A stretch of 64,000 bases of DNA. Source: Paracoccaceae bacterium (GTDB lineage Bacteria > Pseudomonadota > Alphaproteobacteria > Rhodobacterales > Rhodobacteraceae). This document shows positions 8,237-15,120 of the stretch, piece after piece. The stretch spans positions 1 through 64,000 of the forward strand of contig JACKKJ010000006.1 in NCBI GenBank assembly GCA_024236495.1. The letters are read 5' to 3'. Position numbers and translations under genes: made by a program. Every line of letters begins with the position of its first letter. Within the stretch, counting starts at the first letter, position 1. The notes beneath the pieces are model-generated. The model worked only from the letters and a program-made list of their open reading frames with translations. It did not search any database and was not told the DNA's origin.

Positions 8237-9322
8237 TCATGCAGCCCGCGCACGCTGCCGCGCGCGCGCTGCGATCCAGGCCTCTGCGAAACGGTCAACG
8301 TCCTCGACCGTCGTCCTTACCCCAAGCGAAACGCGGATGGCCGAGGCCGCCGCCGTCTCGTCGTAACCCATCGCCTGCAATACCCTGCTTGCCCGCACTT
8401 TGCCAGACGAACAGGCCGATCCCGCGGAGATCGCGAAACCCGCCAGATCCATCTGCATGACCTGCGTCTCGCCCTTCCAGCCGGGCGTCAGGAGGCAGGC
8501 GGTGTTGGGCAGGCGCGGCCGGTCCAGGCCCACAACCTGCGTCTCGGGCGAGGCGTCGCGGACACGCGCCTCAAGCCGGTCGCGCAGCGCCGCGACCCCT
8601 TGCCAGCACCCCGCGTCCAGCTCCGCCTGCGCAGCCCGCGCCGCCGCGCCGAACCCGGCTATCCCCGCGACATTCTCGGTCCCCGACCGCCGCCCCTTTT
8701 CCTGGCCGCCGCCCCTCAGAAGCGGCTCGATCTCCAGCCCTTCGCGCAGGATCAGCGCGCCGACGCCCCTGGGCCCGCCGATCTTGTGCGCGGACAGGAT
8801 GGCGAAATCGGCCCCCGACCAGGCAAAGGCAAAGGGGATGCGCCCCACCGCCTGCACCACGTCCAGCAAAAGCCAGTCCGCCCGTCGCGCGCCGTAGGCC
8901 CAGCCGTCCGCCCCCTTCGCGCCGGGGTCGGTGATCACCCCTGTCTCGCTGTTGGCAAGCCCCATGGCCAGCGTGTGCCCGCCGGGCCTGCCACCGCCTG
9001 CATCGGCGCCGCCGCCACGCCAGTGGGCGACAAGACAATCATGCGCGGTCGGATCGACCAGAACGTCATGCCCTTCGGGCAGGCGCGACAGGACGCCCGC
9101 CGCCTCGGTCGCGCCAGAGGTGAAGATCACCTCCTGCGGGCGGCAGCCGGCAAGCGCGGCCACCGCCTCGCGCGCGGCCTCCACCAGCGCCTTCGCCGCG
9201 CGCCCCTCGGCATGGACCGAGGACGGGTTGCCGGTCGCCTCAAGCGCCGCGGCGACCGCCGCGCGCGCCTCGGGCCGCACCGGCGCCGTCGCGTTCCAAT
9301 CCAGGTAGACGCGTCCGCTCAC
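8237..9322 (-). CDS. Cysteine desulfurase, NifS/IscS-like
   Basis: 361-residue class-V aminotransferase. It begins VSGRVYLDWNATAPVRPEA, has the PLP lysine in ILSAHKIGGPRGVGAL and the catalytic loop SAGSACSSGKVRAS, the group-I (IscS/NifS) form. With sufS it is the second desulfurase in this operon. The GTG at 9322 was chosen because the Tyr-Leu-Asp start of the family follows and an AAGAAGGGG stretch lies at a suitable distance; an open frame to 9451 exists but its residues are unlike the family. The stop overlaps an upstream ATG of sufB. Confidence 0.88.
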   Translation of the reverse strand: MSGRVYLDWNATAPVRPEARAAVAAALEATGNPSSVHAEGRAAKALVEAAREAVAALAGCRPQEVIFTSGATEAAGVLSRLPEGHDVLVDPTAHDCLVAHWRGGGADAGGGRPGGHTLAMGLANSETGVITDPGAKGADGWAYGARRADWLLLDVVQAVGRIPFAFAWSGADFAILSAHKIGGPRGVGALILREGLEIEPLLRGGGQEKGRRSGTENVAGIAGFGAAARAAQAELDAGCWQGVAALRDRLEARVRDASPETQVVGLDRPRLPNTACLLTPGWKGETQVMQMDLAGFAISAGSACSSGKVRASRVLQAMGYDETAAASAIRVSLGVRTTVEDVDRFAEAWIAARARQRARAA

Positions 9323-9329
9323 GCCCGCC

Positions 9330-9355
9330 ACCCCTTCTTCTTTTTCCAAATATCC
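9330..9355. repeat. Dispersed intergenic element, copy 1
   Basis: 26-nt stretch matching 24 of 26 positions at 50778-50803. On the minus strand it runs from GGATATTTGG through AAAAAGAAGAAGGGGT and ends just before the GTG of the desulfurase gene, so its AAGAAGGGG also serves as ribosome binding site here. I recall similar sequences scattered between genes in many Rhodobacterales genomes; that part is memory, not shown by this window. Confidence 0.55.
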
Positions 9356-9443
9356 CCGCCGGAGGCCGCCCGAGCCGGAGCCGCAAGGCGCAGGCGAGAC
9401 GAAGGATCCGGCGCGGAACGCGCCTCCCTGGCCGCAGGCGTCA

Positions 9444-9902
9444 TCATTCATCCACCAGCTGGAACAGCGCGGGCACCGCCGGGCAAGGTATCATGTCGTT
9501 GCCGATCACGTCGGACAGGCGGGTCTGGTGCAAGAAGACATAGACATGCGCAGACAGGCTTTCCCAAAGCCGGTTGGTCATCGACTGCGCCCGGCTTCCC
9601 GACACCCCGCCCGAGGCGCCGGCGCCGGTGTGCAGCGCGCTGACGGTTTCGTCCACCGCCTGCAGGATCTCGCTCACCCGGATATCGCCGGCGGGACGCG
9701 CCAGCCGGTAACCGCCGCCCGGGCCGCGCACCGACTCGACCAGCCCCGCGCGGCGCAGCTTGACGAAGAGCTGTTCGAGATAGGGTAGCGAGATGTCCTG
9801 CCGCTTCGATATCTCGGCAAGCGAGGTCATCTGGTCGGCGCGCGCCGTCGCCAGATCGGCAAGCGCGACCATTGCATAGCGGCCCTTGGTCGACAGTTTC
9901 AT
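9444..9902 (-). CDS. iscR: Rrf2-family regulator, IscR-type without the cluster cysteines
   Basis: 152-residue winged-helix regulator, first gene of the suf operon. MKLSTKGRYAMVALADLA and LPYLEQLFVKLRRAGLVES followed by GPGGGYRLARP are typical Rrf2/IscR DNA-binding parts. In E. coli IscR three cysteines (92, 98, 104) hold a [2Fe-2S] cluster; here the same region reads TGAGASGGVSGSRAQSMTNR with no cysteine, and the only Cys is in the C-terminal IPCPAVPA. The R. sphaeroides IscR has the same single-cysteine plan and still represses iron-sulfur genes. The ATG at 9902 gives the family start. Confidence 0.9.
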   Translation of the reverse strand: MKLSTKGRYAMVALADLATARADQMTSLAEISKRQDISLPYLEQLFVKLRRAGLVESVRGPGGGYRLARPAGDIRVSEILQAVDETVSALHTGAGASGGVSGSRAQSMTNRLWESLSAHVYVFLHQTRLSDVIGNDMIPCPAVPALFQLVDE

Positions 9903-9995
9903 GCGCGATCCCCCAGGAAGATACCGCAAAGACGTTGACGCCGGACAAACGGAGCCTTAACTCCCTTTCACCCGGATACCGGCATCCCGCCGGTC

Positions 9996-10012
9996 TTTAG
10001 AACAGTTCTAGG
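9996..10012. promoter_or_regulatory. Irr-type iron control element (ICE-like palindrome)
   Basis: TTTAGAACAGTTCTAGG contains the perfect inverted repeat TAGAAC-A-GTTCTA. It closely matches the iron control element (TTTAGAA...TTCTAAA) bound by Irr in alphaproteobacteria. It overlaps the -10 of the predicted iscR promoter, which would let Irr block the operon when heme is low. It also lies 78 nt before the divergent hydrolase gene. Confidence 0.75.
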
Positions 10013-10033
10013 GTGTCTGAGAAAAAAGGTCAA
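10005..10033 (-). promoter_or_regulatory. Predicted sigma-70-type promoter of the iscR-suf operon
   Basis: Read on the minus strand: -35 TTGACC (10033-10028), a 17-nt spacer, and -10 TAGAAC (10010-10005). The -10 is one half of the Irr-type palindrome. The start point would be about 95-100 nt upstream of the iscR ATG. No experimental support; assigned from consensus and spacing. Confidence 0.6.
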
Positions 10034-10089
10034 CAAAGGTCTTCCCTGTTGGCGCCTCGGACCCCGGTAGAAAGCAGGCGACGAACCCT

Positions 10090-10749
10090 ATGCCCGAAGT
10101 CATTTTCCCCGGCCCCGAAGGCCGTCTGGAAGGACGCTACCACCCGCAGAAAGCCCCCGACGCGCCGATCGCGATCATCCTGCACCCGCACCCCCAGTTC
10201 GGCGGCACGATGAACAACCGCGTGGTGCACCGGCTGCACTATGCCTTCCACGAGATCGGCTTTACCGTCCTGCGGTTCAACTTCCGCGGCGTCGGCCGCA
10301 GCCAGGGCGAATACGACCAGGGAATCGGAGAGCTTTCCGATGCCGCCTCGGCGCTTGACTACCTGCAGGCGATGAACCCGAATTCCAAGCATTGCTGGGT
10401 CGCGGGCTTTTCCTTCGGCGCCTGGATCGGCATGCAGCTTCTGATGCGCCGGCCCGAGATCACCGGTTTCATCTCGGTCGCACCGCCGGCGAACCTTTAC
10501 GATTTCTCCTTCCTCGCGCCGTGCCCCTCCTCGGGGCTGATCATCAACGGCAGCGCCGACCGCGTGGCGCCGCCCAAGGACACCGCATCGCTGGTCGCCA
10601 AGCTGCGCGAACAGAAGGGCATCACCATCTCCCACGCCGAGGTCGAGGGGGCGGGCCACTTCTTCGAGAACGAGGAAGAGCACATGCTGCCGATGATCGG
10701 CCAGGTGCAGGACTATGTCCGCCGCCGCCTGGGGGAGGGAACGCGCTGA
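10090..10749 (+). CDS. Alpha/beta hydrolase
   Basis: 219-residue cytoplasmic hydrolase-fold protein without signal peptide. Features in order: oxyanion region IILHPHPQFGGTMNN, FNFRGVGRSQGEYDQG, nucleophile elbow GFSFGAWIG (Ser in G-F-S-F-G), acidic residue in NGSADRVAPP and catalytic His in GAGHFFENEEE, so the triad is complete. This matches the KANL3/Tex30-like or dienelactone-hydrolase-like group; substrate unknown. Divergent from iscR across the iron-regulated promoter region. Confidence 0.8.
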   Translation: MPEVIFPGPEGRLEGRYHPQKAPDAPIAIILHPHPQFGGTMNNRVVHRLHYAFHEIGFTVLRFNFRGVGRSQGEYDQGIGELSDAASALDYLQAMNPNSKHCWVAGFSFGAWIGMQLLMRRPEITGFISVAPPANLYDFSFLAPCPSSGLIINGSADRVAPPKDTASLVAKLREQKGITISHAEVEGAGHFFENEEEHMLPMIGQVQDYVRRRLGEGTR

Positions 10750-10750
10750 G

Positions 10751-11011
10751 ATGGGGGTTGCGGAGGAACTCGGCGACGACCTGGCGCGGCGCACGCTGGA
10801 GGCGATGAAGGACATCGACGACGACCGGTTCTTCTATCAGGTCGCCAAGGTGATCGGCGCCTCCTCTCCCACGCTGGAAGAGGCATACCTTACGGCGATG
10901 CGCATTCGCCTGGCCGCCGCGCGCGGGCACAAGTTCCTCGACGATGCGCTGAAGGCGCGGCGCGCGGGCGGGCCGATCCCCCTGCCCCCGCCGGACAACG
11001 CCGCGCACTAG
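10751..11011 (+). CDS. Small conserved protein of unknown function
   Basis: 86 residues, mostly helical and charged (MGVAEELGDDLARRTLEAMK, then ASSPTLEEAYLTAMRIRLA). The ATG lies one nucleotide after the hydrolase stop, so the two are probably one transcript. No Cys, no membrane segment, no known motif. The upstream in-frame ATG at 10715 lies inside the hydrolase gene and was rejected. Confidence 0.6.
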   Translation: MGVAEELGDDLARRTLEAMKDIDDDRFFYQVAKVIGASSPTLEEAYLTAMRIRLAAARGHKFLDDALKARRAGGPIPLPPPDNAAH

Positions 11012-11030
11012 CCCTAGGGTCAGGCCCGCT

Positions 11031-11705
11031 TCAGCCGGACAGCCCGCGGCGCATCCGTTCGAAGCTCATCGAGATATGGGCGCGCTGGATCAGCGCCGCC
11101 GAGTGCAGGTCGCCCACCTGAAGCGCCATCACGATGTCCTCGACCTCGCGGCGGAAGACATCGACCTCGGACGCGAGGTCGAGCCTGCCGGCGAAGACCG
11201 ACTTCAGCCAGATCCGCGTGGTCCGGAAATAAAGCCGCTCGCAGATCTCGCGCAGGGGTTCGTTCGCGGTGAGCCTGAGAAGGGCAAGGAAGACATCCAT
11301 GATCAGTTCGGCATAGGCGCGCGGGTCGGGATCGGCGCCAAAGCCCCGCGCCCGGTCGAGAAGCGCGCGCAGATCGGCCCAAAGCGCGGCATCCGGCGCC
11401 ACCGGGTCGAGCCGCCCGGTCAGTTCCGCCAGTTCAAGCCTGAGCCGGTAGGTCTGGGCCAGTTCCTCCACCTCGACATCGGTGACGAAGGTGCCGACGC
11501 CGTGGACCGATTGCAGGAGCCCCTCGCCCTCCAGCCGGGACAGGACGCGGCGCAACGGCGTGCGGCTGACCCCGAACTCGGCCGCCAGCGCCTCTTCCGA
11601 CAGGCGGGTGCCGGGGGCATAGTCGAGAAGGCAGATACGGTTGCGCAGGATGGCATGCATCCTGTCAAACCGGTCGCGGGCGCTGGCGGTCGCCGCATCC
11701 GTCAT
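11031..11705 (-). CDS. GntR-family regulator (FadR/FCD type)
   Basis: 224 residues. An N-terminal winged helix (TRLSEEALAAEFGVSRTPLR, then RVLSRLEGEGLLQSVHG) is followed by an all-helical FCD ligand-binding domain from about residue 80, with Asp and His residues that can carry a metal. It is the last gene of a four-gene overlapping operon that begins with the M24 hydrolase gene. FadR-type GntR proteins bind palindromes of the TTGT-N2-ACAA kind, and two such sites lie at the operon promoter, so autoregulation and control of the divergent aminotransferase are likely. Confidence 0.88.
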   Translation of the reverse strand: MTDAATASARDRFDRMHAILRNRICLLDYAPGTRLSEEALAAEFGVSRTPLRRVLSRLEGEGLLQSVHGVGTFVTDVEVEELAQTYRLRLELAELTGRLDPVAPDAALWADLRALLDRARGFGADPDPRAYAELIMDVFLALLRLTANEPLREICERLYFRTTRIWLKSVFAGRLDLASEVDVFRREVEDIVMALQVGDLHSAALIQRAHISMSFERMRRGLSG

Positions 11706-12622
11706 GCCGCGCCCGCCCGCGCCGTCTGCCGGTTGACGATATGGACACCCGCCGCCGACAGGATGAACCCCGCGAAGGCAAGGGCCGTCACGGTTTCACC
11801 AAGGACCGCCCAGGCGACCGCCATCGCCAGCGGCGGCACGAGGTAGAGAAGCGCCGAGATCCGCGTCGCGTCCCCGCGCTGAAGCAGCGCGATGAAAAGA
11901 CTGATCGAGATGATCGAATTGCCGATCACCAGATAGGCCACCGAGATCACCAGTTCCGGCGCCCAGTCGACCACCATGGTTTCGGTCAGCATCGCGGCGG
12001 GCATCAGGACGGCGAAGCCCACGACATACTGGACGATTCCGCCCACCACCGGATCTGTCTTCAACCCGTGCCATTTCTCGAACAGCGTGGCGATCGTGAT
12101 GCCAAGAAGGGCGGCCAGCGCCAGAAGGACGGCGATCCAGGGGCTGGGGCCAAGTGACCGGCCCGACAGGATCACCAGAAGAACGCCGGCGAAGCCAAGG
12201 ACAAGCCCAAGCCACAAAACCGCGCCGCCGCGCCGCTGGCCGGTGAAGACCGGTGTCAGCGCCGCCACGAGGATCGGCTGCAGCGCCATGATGATCGCCG
12301 TGGTGCCCGCGTTCATGCCGCGCTTCATCGCCAGGTAGGCCAGGCCGAAGTAGACGCACTGGATCAGGAACCCGGTGATCGCGATCGCCCCCCAGTGCCG
12401 CGCGGAAACCGGCCAGCGCGTCGCGCGCCGCATGAGGAACGGCAAAAGCGCCAGGACCGCCAGCCCGTAGCGCAGCGCCAGCATGGTCAGGGGTTCGATA
12501 TGGGCAAGGCCCATCTTGGCAAAGGTATAGCCCCCCGACCAGAGCAACAGGAAGACGTAGGGCGCCGCCCGCCAGAAAGCGGCGGTGGCGGCGCTTTCGG
12601 ACGCCTCCGCGCCGGCGCTCAT
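11702..12622 (-). CDS. EamA/DMT-family permease
   Basis: 306-residue inner-membrane protein with ten predicted helices in two EamA repeats (first from about residue 15, second from about 160). Typical pieces are WSGGYTFAKMGLAHIEPLTM at the first helix and a second-repeat end resembling LGETVTALAFAGFILSAAGV. It starts and stops in ATGA overlaps with the deacetylase and GntR genes. In this operon it could import the substrate or export an intermediate; direction and ligand cannot be read from sequence. Confidence 0.88.
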   Translation of the reverse strand: MSAGAEASESAATAAFWRAAPYVFLLLWSGGYTFAKMGLAHIEPLTMLALRYGLAVLALLPFLMRRATRWPVSARHWGAIAITGFLIQCVYFGLAYLAMKRGMNAGTTAIIMALQPILVAALTPVFTGQRRGGAVLWLGLVLGFAGVLLVILSGRSLGPSPWIAVLLALAALLGITIATLFEKWHGLKTDPVVGGIVQYVVGFAVLMPAAMLTETMVVDWAPELVISVAYLVIGNSIISISLFIALLQRGDATRISALLYLVPPLAMAVAWAVLGETVTALAFAGFILSAAGVHIVNRQTARAGAA

Positions 12623-13788
12623 GCCGAAAGCCGGGCCGACAGCCCGTCAAGCATGGACAGGCATTGACGCAACTGGTCGATGGCGACGAATTCGTCAGGC
12701 TTGTGCGCCTGTTCGATGGACCCCGGCCCGCAGACGACCGCGGACATGCCAAGCGACTGGAAGATGCCCGCCTCGGTCCCGAAGGGCACGGTATCGGCAC
12801 CGTTCGCCCCGGTCAGTTCCATGACGATGGCCTTCGCCTCGTTCCGGGTGGCGGGCAAGAGGCCCGCGACCTCGCCGATCACCTCGGTGACGATGTCGGC
12901 GCCGGGGCTGACGGCGCGCATCATCGGCAAGAGGTCCTCGGCGCAGAAACGGCCGAGGTCATCCTTGACGAATTCGGCGTCGCCGGGCTGGACGGGGCGC
13001 ATTTCCCAGTCGATCCGCGCCTTGCCCGGGATGACGTTGTGGGCGACCCCGCCCACGAGCGCGCCGGTGTTGATCGTCGTCCACGGCGGGTCGAAGGGGC
13101 TGTCGGCGGGGGCGCGTGCCTTCAGCCTTTCGCGCAACTCCAGAAGCCGCGCGACATAGCGCACCGCATATTCCACCGCGTTCACCCCCCGGTCCGGGGC
13201 CGAACCGTGGCCTTCGAGGCCGGTGAAGTGGGTGGTGTATTCGTAGCACCCCTTGTGACCCTCGATCACCCGCATCAGCGTCGGTTCGCCGATGATCGCG
13301 ACCGAGGGGCGCGTGTCGCGTGCCCGCAGGATCTGCGCCAGCGCCTGCGCGCCCAGGCATCCGACCTCTTCGTCGTGGGTAAAGGCGAAATGGACGGGCC
13401 GACCGGTCGCGCGTTCGGCGAAGGCGGGCGCCATCGCCACCGCCGCGGCAATGAAACCCTTCATGTCGCAGGTGCCGCGCCCGTAAAGCCGGCCGTCGCG
13501 TTCCACCATCTCGAACGGGTCGCTTGTCCAGTCCTGGTCGGCGACCGGCACCACGTCCGAATGACCCGAAAGCAGGATGCCCCCGGCGCGCTCAGGGCCG
13601 ATGGTCGCGAAGAGGTTCGCCTTGGTTCCGGCCGGGTCGCGGTGCACCTCGACCCGCGCGCCCGCCGCGCCGAGCCTGTCGGCGAGGAACTCGATCATCG
13701 CGAGGTTGCTGTCGGACGAAATCGTCGGATAGCCGACAAGCTGGCGCAGCAGGGCGCGGGTGTCATCCAGAAGGTCCAAGCCCGTCAC
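12619..13788 (-). CDS. M20 deacetylase, ArgE-like
   Basis: 389-residue metal-dependent amidohydrolase of the acetylornithine deacetylase group. Metal ligands are visible in LLSGHSDVVPV (His, Asp), YGRGTCDMKGFIA (Asp) and FTHDEEVGCLGA (Glu pair), with a dimerisation domain in the middle and a late His. Next to an ectoine-hydrolase-like gene and an aminotransferase it probably removes an acyl group from an N-acylated diamino acid. In known ectoine pathways that step is done by DoeB/EutE of another fold, so this would be a replacement or another pathway. True argE function is a fair alternative. Confidence 0.8.
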   Translation of the reverse strand: MTGLDLLDDTRALLRQLVGYPTISSDSNLAMIEFLADRLGAAGARVEVHRDPAGTKANLFATIGPERAGGILLSGHSDVVPVADQDWTSDPFEMVERDGRLYGRGTCDMKGFIAAAVAMAPAFAERATGRPVHFAFTHDEEVGCLGAQALAQILRARDTRPSVAIIGEPTLMRVIEGHKGCYEYTTHFTGLEGHGSAPDRGVNAVEYAVRYVARLLELRERLKARAPADSPFDPPWTTINTGALVGGVAHNVIPGKARIDWEMRPVQPGDAEFVKDDLGRFCAEDLLPMMRAVSPGADIVTEVIGEVAGLLPATRNEAKAIVMELTGANGADTVPFGTEAGIFQSLGMSAVVCGPGSIEQAHKPDEFVAIDQLRQCLSMLDGLSARLSA

Positions 13789-14969
13789 CCCTTCACGAAC
13801 AGCTTGCGCTCGACGGTGCAGAAGGGCTGCGCCGGGCCGCTTTCGGTGATCAGGATGGTTTCGGTCGTCTCAAGCCCCCAGCTTTCCATCCAGAGCGCAG
13901 GCATGAAGTGAAAGACCATGCCGGGCTCCAGAACCGTTTCATCCTCGGACCGGATCGAGGCGGTGCGTTCGCCCCAGTCGGGCGGATAGCTGAGGCCGAT
14001 CGGATAGCCCATGCGCCCCTCGCGGTGGATGCCGTATTTCTTCAAGACACCCATGAAGGCATTGGCGATATCGCAGGTGCGGTTGCCCGCCCGCGCCGCG
14101 TCAAGCCCGGCGGCGATCCCCTCGATCTGCGCCTTCTCGGCCTCCCGCATCTCTTGCGGGGGGGTGCCCAGGAAGACGGTCCGGCAAAGCGGCGCGTGAT
14201 AGCGCCGGTAGCAGCCCGAAAGCTCGAAGAAGGTCGCCTCGCCGGCCTTCATCGGCGCGCCGTTCCAGGTCAGGTGCGCGGCGGTCGCGTCGATGCCCGA
14301 GGGCGTCAGGGGCACGATGGCGGGGTAGTCGCCCCACAGATCGCCGACGCCGCTGATCGCCGCATGGAAAATGTCGGCCACGAGGTCGTTCTTGCGAAGG
14401 CCGGGTTCGGCCCGTTCGATCGCCGTCGTCACCACCTTGTCGGAGATCTTCGCGGCATTGCGGATGAAGGCGATTTCCTCGTCCGACTTGATCAGCCGCT
14501 GCCAGTTCACCAGCGCGGTCGCATCGGCAAGCGTCGCATCCGGCAGTTCGCCGGCCAGGACCGCATGCGCCTTGGCGGAGTAATAGTAGTTCTCCATCTC
14601 CACCCCGATGCGGGCGGTGGCAAGGCCAAGCGCGCGGATGTGGCCGGCCAGATCCTGCATCGGGTGGCGCACCGTCGACTGGACGTAGTTGTCCGCGTAG
14701 CCGTGGACCGAGGCCGGCGCCATCCAGCAGGTCCGAAGCGCGCCGATGCTGTCCATGTAGCGGCCCCACCAGATCGGGTCGCGGTCATGGGTGACGATGA
14801 CGCCCTGATGGACATAGAAGGACCAGCCGTCATAGCCGGTCAGCCAGGCCTGGTTCGACGGATCGGTGACGAACATCGCGTCGAGCCCCGCCCTTTCCAT
14901 CGCCGCGCGGGTCTTTGACAGGCGGCGGGCATATTCGGCGGCACTGAAGGGAACATATTTCTCGGTCAT
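13785..14969 (-). CDS. M24 (creatinase-fold) hydrolase, ectoine hydrolase DoeA/EutD-like
   Basis: 394 residues, the family length. DoeA/EutD opens the ectoine ring to N-acetyl-diaminobutyrate. I see the stretches DPSNQAWLTGYDGWSFYVHQ, GVEMENYYYSAKA, LVNWQRLIKSDEEIAFIRNA, GDYPAIVPLTPSGIDATAAH and GYPIGLSYPPDWGERTASIR, all as I remember them in DoeA proteins. First gene of its operon (ATG at 14969; the open frame further upstream crosses the regulatory region). The stop overlaps the deacetylase start. The substrate might be ectoine, hydroxyectoine or a related cyclic compound. Confidence 0.75.
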   Translation of the reverse strand: MTEKYVPFSAAEYARRLSKTRAAMERAGLDAMFVTDPSNQAWLTGYDGWSFYVHQGVIVTHDRDPIWWGRYMDSIGALRTCWMAPASVHGYADNYVQSTVRHPMQDLAGHIRALGLATARIGVEMENYYYSAKAHAVLAGELPDATLADATALVNWQRLIKSDEEIAFIRNAAKISDKVVTTAIERAEPGLRKNDLVADIFHAAISGVGDLWGDYPAIVPLTPSGIDATAAHLTWNGAPMKAGEATFFELSGCYRRYHAPLCRTVFLGTPPQEMREAEKAQIEGIAAGLDAARAGNRTCDIANAFMGVLKKYGIHREGRMGYPIGLSYPPDWGERTASIRSEDETVLEPGMVFHFMPALWMESWGLETTETILITESGPAQPFCTVERKLFVKG

Positions 14970-14997
14970 GCGGGGGGCACACCTTGCAGGGGTTGAT

Positions 14998-15007
14998 TTG
15001 TGCACAA
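14998..15007. promoter_or_regulatory. Predicted GntR operator 1
   Basis: Perfect 10-bp palindrome TTGTGCACAA, 29 nt upstream of the M24 hydrolase ATG. The form fits FadR-subfamily GntR operators. A second near copy lies 83 bp away. Confidence 0.55.
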
Positions 15008-15080
15008 CAGTATTTCCCGACTTGGAAACGGGCAAGATCATTTCGAGATCAGGGTGGAAATACATTTCGTCGCGATGTAG

Positions 15081-15090
15081 ATGTGCACAA
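15081..15090. promoter_or_regulatory. Predicted GntR operator 2
   Basis: ATGTGCACAA, nine of ten positions as in operator 1, 31 nt upstream of the aminotransferase ATG. The centre-to-centre distance to operator 1 is 83 bp, close to eight helical turns, so both sites face the same side of the DNA and could be bridged. Confidence 0.5.
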
Positions 15091-15120
15091 CATGGAATCG
15101 CCAACCGGAGAGGACCGACG

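Noticed and set aside
8195..8240. Earlier in-frame starts for sufB (8240, 8219)
   Set aside because: The extra residues are not seen in SufB proteins and the first ATG lies in the overlap with the previous stop; kept only as possible coupling.
12619..13788. Naming the M20 gene argE or doeB
   Set aside because: The motifs fit ArgE-like deacetylases, but the setting is not arginine synthesis, and DoeB belongs to another fold; no symbol was given.
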